DNA of 5,814 nucleotides, taken from the NCBI GenBank assembly GCA_002426495.1, contig DIQC01000023.1, positions 1 to 5,814 on the forward strand, written 5' to 3'. Below are positions 5,736 through 5,814 of this stretch, piece by piece. The stretch is from Thermacetogenium sp. UBA5472 (lineage in GTDB: Bacteria; Bacillota; DSM-12270; Thermacetogeniales; Thermacetogeniaceae). The first letter of the stretch is position 1. Each line of letters starts with the position of its first letter. The notes below the pieces were generated by a model, which saw only the letters and a program-made list of their open reading frames with translations, did no database searches and was not told the DNA's origin. The translations under genes and the position numbers were made by a program.

Positions 5736-5759
5736 AAAACTCCCAGGGAGTTTTATTTT
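5736..5759. terminator. Intrinsic terminator of the DUF4912-GH57 unit
   Basis: AAAACTCC (5736-5743) pairs with GGAGTTTT (5747-5754) around a three-base loop, followed by ATTTT. The 5' side is A-rich, so the hairpin could also stop transcription arriving from the right. It lies 72 bases after the GH57 stop codon. Confidence 0.85.
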
Positions 5760-5799
5760 GGAAGCAAAGGGGAAGCAAAGGGACGTTCTTTTTGCTTCC
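5760..5799. repeat. Third palindrome, with tandem 11-base duplication
   Basis: GGAAGCAAAGG occurs twice in tandem (5760-5770, 5771-5781). Its inverted copy TTTGCTTCC (5791-5799) can pair with GGAAGCAAA (5771-5779) around GGGACGTTCTT. That loop core resembles GGGACGGTTC in the other palindromes, but the stem is completely different. A short tandem TTTGAC repeat follows (5801-5806, 5807-5812), and the window ends two bases later, so the element may continue. Confidence 0.7.
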
Positions 5800-5814
5800 T
5801 TTTGACTTTGACTC

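Overview
The window looks like chromosomal DNA of a low- to mid-GC Clostridia-type Firmicute. The reasons are strong AT-rich Shine-Dalgarno and promoter elements, TTG/GTG/ATG start usage, a DUF4912 gene next to a GH57 branching enzyme, and short GGGACGGTTC-type extragenic palindromes. A syntrophic or thermophilic lineage of the Syntrophomonas/Peptococcaceae kind is a guess from family context; the sequence alone does not fix the genus. No phage, CRISPR, transposase, rRNA or tRNA gene is visible.

Layout, left to right. Positions 1-170 are non-coding and hold two adjacent REP-like palindromes. An extended -10 promoter and a good ribosome binding site follow, then a divergent SAICAR synthetase (purC, 225-911). 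From 912 to 1609 there is no intact gene. The minus strand carries a chimeric remnant: a piece of an ABC-F type ATPase fused in frame to the end of a glycine-rich membrane protein that has a frameshift and whose last codons overlap the purC end. The right part of the gap has a good plus-strand promoter and a leader of about 235 nt for a CNNM/CorC-family membrane protein with CBS domains (1610-2923). An AT-rich hairpin with a T-run follows that gene.

The second half is a two-gene unit: a membrane-anchored DUF4912 protein (3219-3992) and, 22 bases later, a GH57 alpha-1,4-glucan branching enzyme (4015-5664) with its catalytic Glu and Asp in place. They probably act together in glycogen/alpha-glucan metabolism. 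Five bases after the second stop codon lies a near-identical copy (31 of 33 bases) of the first palindrome at the left end, then a clear intrinsic terminator, then a third palindrome with a related core.

The protein-coding genes are mostly recognisable housekeeping or accessory families. The most interesting material is non-coding: three palindrome types that share a GGGACG(G)TTC core but have entirely different stems, which is what a structured hairpin family would look like. The remnant gene fusion and the unusual PurC active-site region come next.
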